Assembly: GCA_902595465.1 (NCBI GenBank)
Contig: CACJQE010000002.1
Span: 59,260-123,259 of the forward strand
Direction: 5' to 3'
DNA from: an uncultured Pelagibacteraceae bacterium
GTDB lineage: Bacteria > Pseudomonadota > Alphaproteobacteria > Pelagibacterales > Pelagibacteraceae
DNA: 64,000 bases
The notes under the pieces were generated by a model. The model was not told the origin of the DNA, made no database searches, and saw only the letters and a program-made list of their open reading frames with translations. This document shows positions 50,264-59,632 of the stretch, piece after piece. The position numbers and the translations under genes were made by a program. Within the stretch, counting starts at the first letter, position 1, and each line of letters begins with the position of its first letter.

Positions 50264-51518
50264 AAAATTAGCACTAGTTGACTGTAATTCTTTCTATGTT
50301 TCTTGTGAAAGACTATTTAACCCAAAAATAAGGAAAAAACCTGTTGTAGTTTTATCTAATAATGATGGCTGTATAGTTTCACGATCCACTGAAGCAAAAG
50401 CTTTAGGAATTAAAATGGGTGAGCCCTACTTTAAAGCAAAAGATATTATTATCAAAAATGATGTACAAGTATTCTCATCAAATTATTCTTTGTATGGAGA
50501 TTTATCTAGAAGAGTAATGAGAACTTTAAAAAGATTTAACTCTGATATTGAAGTTTATTCAATTGATGAAGCATTTATGGATTTATCAAATTTTTCTGAC
50601 AATGAAGTAGAGCGGGTTGGAAGAGAAATTAGAGAAACAGTTTTAAAGTGGACTGGTATTCCAACAAGTATAGGAATAGCTAAAACTAAAACTTTAAGCA
50701 AGGTTGCAAATCATATAGCTAAGAAAAAACAATCAGGTGTTACAAGTTTAATTGGAATAGAAAATCTCGATCCTATTCTTGAAAAAATTGATATTAATGA
50801 TGTTTGGGGTGTTGGAAGACAGATGACAAAGTTTTATCAAAAAAATGGAATTTATAATGCTAAACAATTAAAAAATAAATCAAACACCTGGATTAAAAAA
50901 TCCTCAAATGTTCTAAGTTCAAGAACTGCAATGGAGCTTAGAGGTGTGCCTTGTATTGATTTAGAAAAAACTGCATCAAAAAGAAAAAGCTGTGTAGTAT
51001 CAAGATCATTTGGAAAAAGAATAGAAAAATTCCAAGAACTTGAAGAAGCTGTTGCTAGTTATTGTTTAAATGCATCAGAAAAGATAAGATCTGAAAACCT
51101 CGTTGCAAAAGCCGTTATGGTATTTGTTAGAACCAGTCCTTTTCAAAAACAATTTGGTTTTTATTCAAACTCTAGAACAGTTGATCTTCCTATAGCAACT
51201 AACAATAGCATAGAGATCGTAAAAAATGCTTTATCTGTCTTAAAAGTAATTTTTAGGAAAGGACATCGTTATCAAAAAGCAGGAGTGATGCTAACTGGAC
51301 TAACAGACGCTGAAAATAATGAAAACTTATTTTCGTCAGCAAAAGACGAGAGAATTAATAGATTAATGAGATCAATTGATAACACAAACTACAGGTATGG
51401 AAGATCGACATTAAGTCTTGCAAGTGCTGGCGTTAGAAAGTCCTGGAGCATGAAAAGGGATTATAACTCAAAAATAGATACTGCTGATTTCTATTGTTTG
51501 CCAACAATCAGAGCTTAA
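50241..51518 (+). CDS. umuC: DNA polymerase V catalytic subunit
   Basis: ALVDCNSFYVSCERLF; SIDEAFMDL. Confidence 0.95.
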   Translation: MSYIQYTKKLALVDCNSFYVSCERLFNPKIRKKPVVVLSNNDGCIVSRSTEAKALGIKMGEPYFKAKDIIIKNDVQVFSSNYSLYGDLSRRVMRTLKRFNSDIEVYSIDEAFMDLSNFSDNEVERVGREIRETVLKWTGIPTSIGIAKTKTLSKVANHIAKKKQSGVTSLIGIENLDPILEKIDINDVWGVGRQMTKFYQKNGIYNAKQLKNKSNTWIKKSSNVLSSRTAMELRGVPCIDLEKTASKRKSCVVSRSFGKRIEKFQELEEAVASYCLNASEKIRSENLVAKAVMVFVRTSPFQKQFGFYSNSRTVDLPIATNNSIEIVKNALSVLKVIFRKGHRYQKAGVMLTGLTDAENNENLFSSAKDERINRLMRSIDNTNYRYGRSTLSLASAGVRKSWSMKRDYNSKIDTADFYCLPTIRA

Positions 51519-51523
51519 AAAAA

Positions 51524-52393
51524 TTATTTTATCGTATCAATACTTTCAATACTACTCAGAGAATTATTTAATTCCTCTAAATTTTCTCTTCTTCCAATCA
51601 TTACAACTGATAATCCAAAAGCGATAATTAGAGCTAAAGGGATAGCCGTCACAACGCTTATGTAATCAGCCATTAAGATTAAATAAATGGCATAAAATAA
51701 AATTGATCGGATAATAACTGTAGATTTAAAAACAGCTATGATTGCTAAAGAATGCTTTATTAAATTTTTGAAACTCATTTTAGAAGGACCAAAATATCTT
51801 GTTCCTCTTTCTGAAGGAGATGAAGATCTATCTTTTTCTAATTTTGCCAATGCTCCAGAGAAACTGCACCAAATAGATTTATCATTTATTAATTTCTCAA
51901 CAGTTGATTTTGGAAGACATGTATAATTTCCAAATTTTATCGAGTGACCAGTAAATACATAAGTGATTATTTTATGGAAATGATAACAAGTCTTAAAAAT
52001 AACATTTTCAGATCTTTTTACTCTTTCTCCTACAATTGGTTTTCCTTCATCATAATTAATATACTCAAGAAAATTTTTGATTTCTTCAGGTCTATCTTCA
52101 CCATCTGAATCCATTGGAATTACATAATCAAATTCTTTATTTTGAAATATATGTTTAAGTCCTATTGCAATACATCTTCCATGTCCTTGGTTGTTTCTAA
52201 TATTTAAAATTTCAACAGATGATAAACTTTCTATATTGAAAAAAGAGATTGGTTTTATCTCAGTTGATGCATCGTTAACTATGAGAAGAGAAAATTCGGC
52301 ATCTAAGTCTTTTACAATTGTATTTATTTCCTCAATTAATTTTGAAGCTGATTTCCAGTCATTGTAAACTGGTGTTAAAATTGTAATTTTCAT
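51524..52393 (-). CDS. Glycosyltransferase family 2
   Basis: ITILTPVYNDWKSA; MDSDGEDRPEEI. Confidence 0.88.
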   Translation of the reverse strand: MKITILTPVYNDWKSASKLIEEINTIVKDLDAEFSLLIVNDASTEIKPISFFNIESLSSVEILNIRNNQGHGRCIAIGLKHIFQNKEFDYVIPMDSDGEDRPEEIKNFLEYINYDEGKPIVGERVKRSENVIFKTCYHFHKIITYVFTGHSIKFGNYTCLPKSTVEKLINDKSIWCSFSGALAKLEKDRSSSPSERGTRYFGPSKMSFKNLIKHSLAIIAVFKSTVIIRSILFYAIYLILMADYISVVTAIPLALIIAFGLSVVMIGRRENLEELNNSLSSIESIDTIK

Positions 52394-52397
52394 TTAT

Positions 52398-52502
52398 TTA
52401 ACTTGTAAGCAACCTCAATAAAGAAGCTACAATTCCATGTCCAGACAGCTCTATTATTACAACAATAAAGACGATGAAAAGAATATTTTTATTGAATTTC
52501 AT
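52398..52502 (-). CDS. Possible 34-aa membrane microprotein (absent from supplied track)
   Basis: MKFNKNILFIVFIVVIIELSGHGIVASLLRLLTS*; one hydrophobic helix; between two glycosyltransferase genes. Confidence 0.35.
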   Translation of the reverse strand: MKFNKNILFIVFIVVIIELSGHGIVASLLRLLTS

Positions 52503-52504
52503 AT

Positions 52505-53860
52505 CTACGATCCAACACAAATCTTATCAATACACATATATTTTTCAAATGAATTCAATTTTTCCATAGTAACAAAGCCTTTCCAAATAGGCCTTGAATT
52601 AATGTGATATGATAAATTTCCAGCTGCCCATTCATCACCAAGCACATATTTTATAGATTCATCATGTTGTTCATGCCATGCCGTTTGAACTTTTATAGCT
52701 ATATCTTTTCCAGGATAATCAGTCCTTTTATCAGTCTGAGATATTGAGACATAACCATACAAAATTGGAGATAATAAAAATAAAAATATAAATCCAATTA
52801 AAAAGGAATTTAGTTTCTTAATGTTTATTTGATCTTTCAAAAGATAAATAAATAAAGTTCCAAAGAATAAGTAAAAAGGCGTCATCCACATTGTTCTAAT
52901 TTTTGATCCAGTTATTAGCGATGTCATAAAAACCAGAACAATTGGGACTAAATTAATAAATATTAAAAATAAAAGTTTTTCATCTTTTAAATTTAATTTT
53001 TTAGGAATTTTTTTTATTAGTAACCACACTAAAATTAAAAATGGTATTAAAATACCAATTTGTTTTAACGTGAATATCAATGGATATTTAAAATGGTCTA
53101 TTATCTGTCCTTCATCCAAGCCTGCACGAGCAAAACCATACTTAATGGTAATAAAATCATTATCAAATAACCAAATTAAATGTGGAATTAAAATAATAAT
53201 AAATATTTCTAAAGAAATTAGATAATTAAAGTCAAATCTTTTTGATCTTTTAAAAAAAATTAAATATGAAAATAAAAAAAATATTGCAACTAATAAATAA
53301 GCAAAAAGATATTTTGACAAAATACCTAATGCGGATACAGATCCTAATAATATACAATCGTATAAATTAATTTTTTTACTATTAAATATTTTCCATGTAT
53401 AATAAACAGCAAAACACCAAAAAGGTAGTTGGCAAATGTTTACATTGAATTCTGGGGTTGTAAAATTATAAAAGTATATCCCTTCCATAAGAAAAACTGA
53501 CAATAAACTTAAAGTAGTATCATTTAGAATTTCTTCTGAAAGTTTAAAAATAATTAAAAAAGATATAACCACAAATATTTGACTTAAAAAATAGTAAGCC
53601 CAATCTTGTGATCCAAATATTTGAAAAAAGACTTCTGTAAAAAAAGCTTTCAATGGAGGATGTTTATTAAATCCCCAATCTAAATTACTGCCCCAAGCCA
53701 AAGCCTCAATTGTATCTAAAGGTAAATTTGAGTTTGTAATCGTCGGAACAACTGTCCATAATATTAAGTGAGTCGTTACAAAAATATAAAAAATATTATT
53801 TATATTTCTTTTGTTTAAGGCCATTTTCATCAATCTATATGAATAAACCGTTCTTGACAC
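52505..53860 (-). CDS. GT39-type membrane glycosyltransferase
   Basis: Many TM; WGSNLDWGFNKHPPLKAFF; start probably internal Met. Confidence 0.8.
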   Translation of the reverse strand: MSRTVYSYRLMKMALNKRNINNIFYIFVTTHLILWTVVPTITNSNLPLDTIEALAWGSNLDWGFNKHPPLKAFFTEVFFQIFGSQDWAYYFLSQIFVVISFLIIFKLSEEILNDTTLSLLSVFLMEGIYFYNFTTPEFNVNICQLPFWCFAVYYTWKIFNSKKINLYDCILLGSVSALGILSKYLFAYLLVAIFFLFSYLIFFKRSKRFDFNYLISLEIFIIILIPHLIWLFDNDFITIKYGFARAGLDEGQIIDHFKYPLIFTLKQIGILIPFLILVWLLIKKIPKKLNLKDEKLLFLIFINLVPIVLVFMTSLITGSKIRTMWMTPFYLFFGTLFIYLLKDQINIKKLNSFLIGFIFLFLLSPILYGYVSISQTDKRTDYPGKDIAIKVQTAWHEQHDESIKYVLGDEWAAGNLSYHINSRPIWKGFVTMEKLNSFEKYMCIDKICVGS

Positions 53861-53903
53861 TCATTTATTCATGAATATATTCACCAACGCAAAATAGCTA
53901 AGT

Positions 53904-54320
53904 ATGGTAAGAATTTCAAAAACTTATATTCCAAAAGAAAAAGAGAAATATATGTGTGCTAAACATTTAGCGTATTTTAAAATGAAATTAATGGAGTGGA
54001 AAAAAGATTTAAAGATATCTAATAATGAGGCGATTTTTCAAGCGTCCATGGATGATAATAGTGCATCAGCTGACATAGTTGACCAAGCAAGTTCATACAC
54101 AGAAAAAAACGTAGAGATGAGAGCTATTAACAGACAAATCAAATTAATTTCAAAAATAGATGGTGCATTGAAAAAAATTCAGGATGGAACTTACGGTTTT
54201 TGTGAAGAAACTGGTGAGCCTATTGGTTTAAAAAGATTAATGGCAAGACCAGTTGCAACTCTTTGCATTGCAGCTCAAGAAAAGCACGAAAAAGACGAAA
54301 AAGTTTACGCTGACGATTAA
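53904..54320 (+). CDS. dksA: DksA/TraR-family transcription factor
   Basis: DIVDQAS; YGFCEETGEPIGLKRLMARPVATLCIAA. Confidence 0.92.
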   Translation: MVRISKTYIPKEKEKYMCAKHLAYFKMKLMEWKKDLKISNNEAIFQASMDDNSASADIVDQASSYTEKNVEMRAINRQIKLISKIDGALKKIQDGTYGFCEETGEPIGLKRLMARPVATLCIAAQEKHEKDEKVYADD

Positions 54321-54940
54321 GGAAAGTCTATTTCAGCATCTTTGTTTAATGCTTTAAACCCTTTTACAACGGCTGGACGTTGAGCAATTTCAGCAAACCA
54401 CCTAGATAGGTTTTTAAAATTATTTAATCCAATATCGTGTCTTTTATGTCTTGCAATCCAAGACCATGTAGCAATATCAGCAATAGAATATTTATCATTT
54501 GCTAAAAATTTACTTTGAGCCAATCTAGCCTCAAGATCTTCATAAATCTTTCTTGTAATTTTGAAGTATCTTTCTTCACCCCAATCACTTTTTCCTTGAT
54601 GATAATAATGAAACTGGTGATGTTGACCTATCATTGGACCAACAATAGCCATTTGAGCCATCAACCACTGATTTATCTCTAACCTATCTGCTTCAGGATA
54701 TAATTTGTTACTTTTCTCGCCCAAATACATAAGTATAACTCCAGACTCGAACACAGTCTTATTATGCTCATGATCTATAATTACAGGAATTTTATTAAAG
54801 GGACTTATTTTTTTAAATTCTGGTTTAAATTGATCTCCACTCAAATTAACTTTTGTAAGTTTGTATTTAAAATCAATTTCCTCGAGCATAATGCTAATTT
54901 TCCAACCATTAGGGGTATCAGCAGTAAAGAGTTCTATCAT
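54317..54940 (-). CDS. Glutathione S-transferase family protein
   Basis: TPNGWKISIMLEEI; FNKIPVIID; ESGVILMYL. Confidence 0.9.
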   Translation of the reverse strand: MIELFTADTPNGWKISIMLEEIDFKYKLTKVNLSGDQFKPEFKKISPFNKIPVIIDHEHNKTVFESGVILMYLGEKSNKLYPEADRLEINQWLMAQMAIVGPMIGQHHQFHYYHQGKSDWGEERYFKITRKIYEDLEARLAQSKFLANDKYSIADIATWSWIARHKRHDIGLNNFKNLSRWFAEIAQRPAVVKGFKALNKDAEIDFP

Positions 54941-55953
54941 TCTTTCACACCCAATCTATCTTTGATAGTGCTGGATGCAGTTGTGAATTCAAATCTATAT
55001 TTTTCATCAGGTCTTGCATATTTAAAGCAGCCTCTTGCAGCTAAAGCTCCTTCATGAAAACCTGAAAGTATTAACTTTAATTTGCCTGGATAAGTACAGA
55101 TATCTCCAATTGCAAATATTCCTTTTTTATTTGTTTCAAAATTTTCTGTATTTACTGGTATTGTTTTTTTATTTAAATTTAGACCCCACTCAGCAATTGG
55201 TCCTAATTGCATTATTAATCCAAAAAAACCTAAAACATAATCAGCTTTTATAACTTTACTTTCACCAGACTCACTTTTTATTTCTACACTTTCTAATGAG
55301 CCATTTCCTTTTACATCTTTAATTGAATATTTAGTAATTAAATCAATAGTTTTATTATCACTTAATTCTTTTATTTTTTGAACGCTTGCAGGTGCACCTC
55401 TAAACTCATCTCTTCTGTGTACAAGAGTTACTTTAGATGAATTAGATAATTCTATAGCCCAATCAAGTGCACTGTCTCCGCCTCCAAATATAACTACCGA
55501 TTTATCTTTAAAAATATTTTTGTCTTTTATTGAATATAAAACTGATTTTCCGTCATACTTTTCAGCACTTTTAGTTGGAAATTTTCTTGGTTCAAAAGAA
55601 CCTACGCCACCTGCTATAACAATATTAGGTGTTTCAAATTCTTTACCATTTAATGTTTTAACTAACCATTTATTGTTTTCATTTTTTAATTCTTGAACTC
55701 TGTCACTTAAATGAAAGTTAAAATTAAAAGGTTTTATTTGTTCAATTAAATTATTTGTAAGTTCTTCTCCTGTGCATTTGGGAACTGCAGGAATATCATA
55801 AATTGGTTTATCAGGATAAAGCTCAATACATTGTCCTCCAATTTTATCTAAATTGTCTACAATTTCACATTTTAATCCAATTATCCCTAATTGGTGTGCA
55901 CAGAATAAACCTGTGGGTCCTGCTCCAATAATGACTACATCTGTTTTAATCAT
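54937..55953 (-). CDS. Ferredoxin--NADP reductase type 2 / thioredoxin reductase-like
   Basis: VIIGAGPTGLFCAHQLG; GGGDSALDWA. Confidence 0.9.
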   Translation of the reverse strand: MIKTDVVIIGAGPTGLFCAHQLGIIGLKCEIVDNLDKIGGQCIELYPDKPIYDIPAVPKCTGEELTNNLIEQIKPFNFNFHLSDRVQELKNENNKWLVKTLNGKEFETPNIVIAGGVGSFEPRKFPTKSAEKYDGKSVLYSIKDKNIFKDKSVVIFGGGDSALDWAIELSNSSKVTLVHRRDEFRGAPASVQKIKELSDNKTIDLITKYSIKDVKGNGSLESVEIKSESGESKVIKADYVLGFFGLIMQLGPIAEWGLNLNKKTIPVNTENFETNKKGIFAIGDICTYPGKLKLILSGFHEGALAARGCFKYARPDEKYRFEFTTASSTIKDRLGVKE

Positions 55954-56276
55954 TAAACTTGTTTCTCCGGCATATGGACTGTCAATCCATCTAAATCATC
56001 AGAGACGATTAATTGGCAACTTAATCTGCTATTAGATTTGGGTTCAAAGGCTTGATCTAACATATCATCTTCACCCATTTCTTTTTCTGGGAGTTTTCTT
56101 AACCATTCGTCATCATTAATATATACATGACAAGTTGCACATGACATTCCACCTCCACAATCTGCATCTATGCCTGGGATATCATTTTGTATAGCACCTT
56201 CCATTACACTAAGACCGTTTGCAACATCAGCTTCATGTTCTGTGCCATTAAATTCTATATATTTGATTTTTGCCAT
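55953..56276 (-). CDS. 2Fe-2S ferredoxin
   Basis: DADCGGGMSCATCHVY; RLSCQL. Confidence 0.93.
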   Translation of the reverse strand: MAKIKYIEFNGTEHEADVANGLSVMEGAIQNDIPGIDADCGGGMSCATCHVYINDDEWLRKLPEKEMGEDDMLDQAFEPKSNSRLSCQLIVSDDLDGLTVHMPEKQV

Positions 56277-56357
56277 ATTAAATAAATAATTCTTATAAAC
56301 TAATTTGCGACTGCGGCAAATTTTTGAAATTCAGTATTTTCAATTTTTTTAGACCAA

Positions 56358-56395
56358 AAAAAAAGGCAGGTATGTTTTAGCATACCCGCCTTTTT
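56358..56395 (-). terminator. Terminator after proteorhodopsin
   Basis: AAAAAGGCAGGTATG-TTTTAG-CATACCCGCCTTTTT. Confidence 0.85.
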
Positions 56396-56415
56396 AAATA
56401 TTAAAAGCTAATTAT

Positions 56416-57189
56416 TTAGCCTCTAGCTCTCGCTCCACCTTGTGAAACTGCTGCTGACCAGATTACTAGACCAAAAGCAATTTTGTTGATGAAGTCTGCT
56501 AAGTTGTAGATCACGTTCAATGAGTTAGCATCTACTCCACCTACTAGGTAACCAAAAATGTAACCTAATGGGTAAATAGCCCAACCGATTGTTACGATCA
56601 TTCTCATAGCACCCCATGCAGTTGCTAATGGCTTGTTTCCAGTTTTTGCTGCAATTTTTCCAGCTTCACCAGAGAATACTTCATATAAGATGTAGATCCA
56701 TCCAGCCATACCGACTATGAAACCAAGCATAGCATTGATGTAACCTGCTTCTCCTAAGTATCCACCAATTAACATCACAAGCGAACCAATTAATAATCTC
56801 CAGAAGATTGCTCCTGGGATTTTCTTAACTGCTGCTAGAATTAAGTAAAACTCGATCATCTGCAATGGTACAGTGATTAGCCAATCAATATATCTATATA
56901 CTGTTGGAGAATCTCCAGTCATTACCCATACATCTCTCATGTACATGTAGTGAATGAATGCAACACCAGTTACAAGACCAGCTACTGTTACTGAAGTTTT
57001 CCAGCCTGCTGCAACAGTATTTCTTTCCATGAAGAAGAATACTGTAGCTGCTGCCATACCCATTGCGATTACCCAAAAGGAAATCCCAACGAAGTCGTCA
57101 GAAGCTAACATAGCAGTTGCTGCGTTTGCTGCACCAGTAAGACCAAATAGAGCCACTGCTGCTAATGCAAACATTTTAAGTTTTTTCAT
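56416..57189 (-). CDS. Proteorhodopsin, Gln105 (blue-type)
   Basis: RYIDWLITVPLQMIEFYLIL (D97, Q105, E108); retinal Lys in DFINKIAFG. Confidence 0.96.
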   Translation of the reverse strand: MKKLKMFALAAVALFGLTGAANAATAMLASDDFVGISFWVIAMGMAAATVFFFMERNTVAAGWKTSVTVAGLVTGVAFIHYMYMRDVWVMTGDSPTVYRYIDWLITVPLQMIEFYLILAAVKKIPGAIFWRLLIGSLVMLIGGYLGEAGYINAMLGFIVGMAGWIYILYEVFSGEAGKIAAKTGNKPLATAWGAMRMIVTIGWAIYPLGYIFGYLVGGVDANSLNVIYNLADFINKIAFGLVIWSAAVSQGGARARG

Positions 57190-57216
57190 AAAAAACTCCC
57201 TCTCGTTAGTTTTTTT

Positions 57217-57234
57217 TAGTTTAAATTTAAACTA
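57217..57234. promoter_or_regulatory. 18-bp perfect palindrome in the proteorhodopsin leader
   Basis: TAGTTTAAATTTAAACTA. Confidence 0.6.
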
Positions 57235-57403
57235 CGGACAAACCACAAAGGTTTTTCCAAAGTTAGGGGCTTAATATCAAATTAAATTAGTTTGTTGAAG
57301 GCTTTTTGCCGCGTTATAAGTGTTGATTTTACTTACTTTTTAAAATTAAATACAACCTGTTGCATAAATTCAATAGAAAAATGACACCAAATAGCAAATC
57401 AAA

Positions 57404-59299
57404 ATGAATAGAAATTACAAAGAAATTTACGACGAATCTTTAAAAAATCCTGAGGAATTTTGGCAGAAAGTTTCTGAAGATGTGTTTTGGTTCAAAAAAC
57501 CTACTAAGATTTTAAAAAAAGACAACCCTCCTTTCTATAAATGGTTTGAAGATGGTGTAACAAATACATGCTACAACGCCTTAGACCTTCACATAGATCA
57601 AGGAAGAGGTGATAAAACTGCTTTAATCTATGACAGTCCTATAACAGAAAGTAAAGCAAAGTTCACTTTCAAAGAATTAAAAAAAAAAGTTTCAAAATTT
57701 GCAGGCGCTTTAGATAAGCAAGGAGTTAAAAAAGGAGATCGAGTAATAATTTATATGCCGATGATACCAGAAGCGGTGGTTGCGATGCTTGCATGTGGGA
57801 GAATTGGAGCAATTCACTCTGTTGTATTCGGTGGTTTTGCCTCAAATGAATTAGCTAGCAGAATTGATGATAGTAAAGCTAAAATTTTAATTACAGCATC
57901 ATGTGGATTTGAGCCTGGAAGAACAGTTGAATATAGACCACTTGTAGATGGGGCTTTAAGATTAGCAAAACACCAAGTTGAAAAAGTAATATTATTTCAA
58001 AGAAAAGGACACGAGGTAAAATTAAATAAACCATTAGAAATAAGTTGGGATGAAGCACTATCTGGAGCAGATGATAAAGATTGCGTTGAGATGGGTGCCA
58101 ATGAATATGCTTACATCCTTTATACTTCAGGAACCACTGGTATTCCAAAGGGGATTGTTCGAGATATTGGTGGTCACATAGTTGCTCTTAAATGGACAAT
58201 GAAAAATATTTATAACATTGATCAAGATGATGTATGGTGGTCAGCAAGTGATATTGGTTGGATAGTAGGACATTCCTATATTGTCTATGCTCCATTATTC
58301 AAAGGTTGTGCAACTCTTTTATTTGAGGGCAAACCTGTTGGTACTCCTGATGCTGGAGTATTTTGGAGAATAATCTCAGAATATAAAATTAAATCTTTAT
58401 TCACAGCGCCAACTGCATTTAGAGCAATAAAAAAAGAAGATCCAGAAGGTAAGTTTTTTTCTAAATATGATTTAAGTTCATTTGAGTCATTATTTTTAGC
58501 AGGTGAAAGAGCTGACCCTGATACTATTAAATGGGCTGAGAATTTACTTAAAGTTCCTGTAATTGACCATTGGTGGCAAACTGAAACTAGTTGGGCGATA
58601 AGTTCAAATTGTACTGGAATTGAAATGCAAGAAACAAAATATGGATCCGCCTGCAAAGCAGTTCCAGGTTATGATGTAAAAATAATTAAACCAGATCAAA
58701 CAATAGCTAAACCAAATGAGATGGGAGATATTGTAGTTAAACTTCCACTTCCTCCAGGCACCTTTCCAACTTTATGGAATGCAGACGAAAGATATAAAGA
58801 AAATTATATGTCAAATTATAATGGATACTATCAAACTTACGATGCAGGGCATATTGATTATGATGGATATATTTGGATTATGTCTAGAACAGATGACATA
58901 ATAAATGTAGCAGGTCATAGACTTTCAACTGGTGCAATAGAAGAAGTTTTGTCTGAACATCAGTCAGTTGCTGAATGTGCAGTGATTGGAATAAAAGATC
59001 AGCTGAAAGGACAATTACCAATTGGTTTAATTGCTCTAAAATCAGGTGTTTCTAAAGATAATGAGACTATTTCAAAAGAGTGTGTACAAATGGTTAGAGA
59101 TAAAGTCGGACCAGTTGCAGCTTTTAAAATAGCAATTGTTGTTAAAAGATTACCAAAAACTAGATCTGGAAAAGTTCTAAGAGGAACAATTAGAAAGATT
59201 GCTGACAAAGAAGAATATAAAATGCCTGCAACAATTGATGATCCTGCTATCCTTGATGAGATAAAAGAAGACTTAATAAATAGCAGTATTTTGAAATAA
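57404..59299 (+). CDS. prpE: Propionyl-/acetyl-CoA synthetase
   Basis: YTSGTTGIPKG; DHWWQTETSW; TRSGKVLRG. Confidence 0.9.
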   Translation: MNRNYKEIYDESLKNPEEFWQKVSEDVFWFKKPTKILKKDNPPFYKWFEDGVTNTCYNALDLHIDQGRGDKTALIYDSPITESKAKFTFKELKKKVSKFAGALDKQGVKKGDRVIIYMPMIPEAVVAMLACGRIGAIHSVVFGGFASNELASRIDDSKAKILITASCGFEPGRTVEYRPLVDGALRLAKHQVEKVILFQRKGHEVKLNKPLEISWDEALSGADDKDCVEMGANEYAYILYTSGTTGIPKGIVRDIGGHIVALKWTMKNIYNIDQDDVWWSASDIGWIVGHSYIVYAPLFKGCATLLFEGKPVGTPDAGVFWRIISEYKIKSLFTAPTAFRAIKKEDPEGKFFSKYDLSSFESLFLAGERADPDTIKWAENLLKVPVIDHWWQTETSWAISSNCTGIEMQETKYGSACKAVPGYDVKIIKPDQTIAKPNEMGDIVVKLPLPPGTFPTLWNADERYKENYMSNYNGYYQTYDAGHIDYDGYIWIMSRTDDIINVAGHRLSTGAIEEVLSEHQSVAECAVIGIKDQLKGQLPIGLIALKSGVSKDNETISKECVQMVRDKVGPVAAFKIAIVVKRLPKTRSGKVLRGTIRKIADKEEYKMPATIDDPAILDEIKEDLINSSILK

Positions 59300-59631
59300 T
59301 GCTTAAGACATATCTTTTTTTAGTAGGAGCAATTATTTGTGAAGTATGTGGAACAATGCTTCTTCCTGTTACTCAAAACTTCACAAAAGTAACACCAACC
59401 GTGTTTTTAGCAGTATTTTATTTATCTGCTTTTTATTTACTTACGTTTGTTGTTGATAAATTACCAATTGCAATTGTTTATGGAACTTGGAGTGGACTTG
59501 GCATTTTTACTATTGCAATATTGGGATATATTTTTTTTAAACAATCTTTAAGTTGGCAAGCTATATTGGGGATGTTTCTTATTGTAGTTGGAGTGACACT
59601 TGTAAATATGTATTCAAGTAAAACTATTTAA
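59299..59631 (+). CDS. SMR-family transporter
   Basis: 4 TM; AIICEVCGTMLL; VYGTWSGLG. Confidence 0.88.
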   Translation: MLKTYLFLVGAIICEVCGTMLLPVTQNFTKVTPTVFLAVFYLSAFYLLTFVVDKLPIAIVYGTWSGLGIFTIAILGYIFFKQSLSWQAILGMFLIVVGVTLVNMYSSKTI

Positions 59632-59632
59632 A

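Noticed and set aside
58285-58656. 123-aa minus-strand ORF inside prpE
   Set aside because: Antisense to conserved CoA synthetase motifs; no independent evidence.
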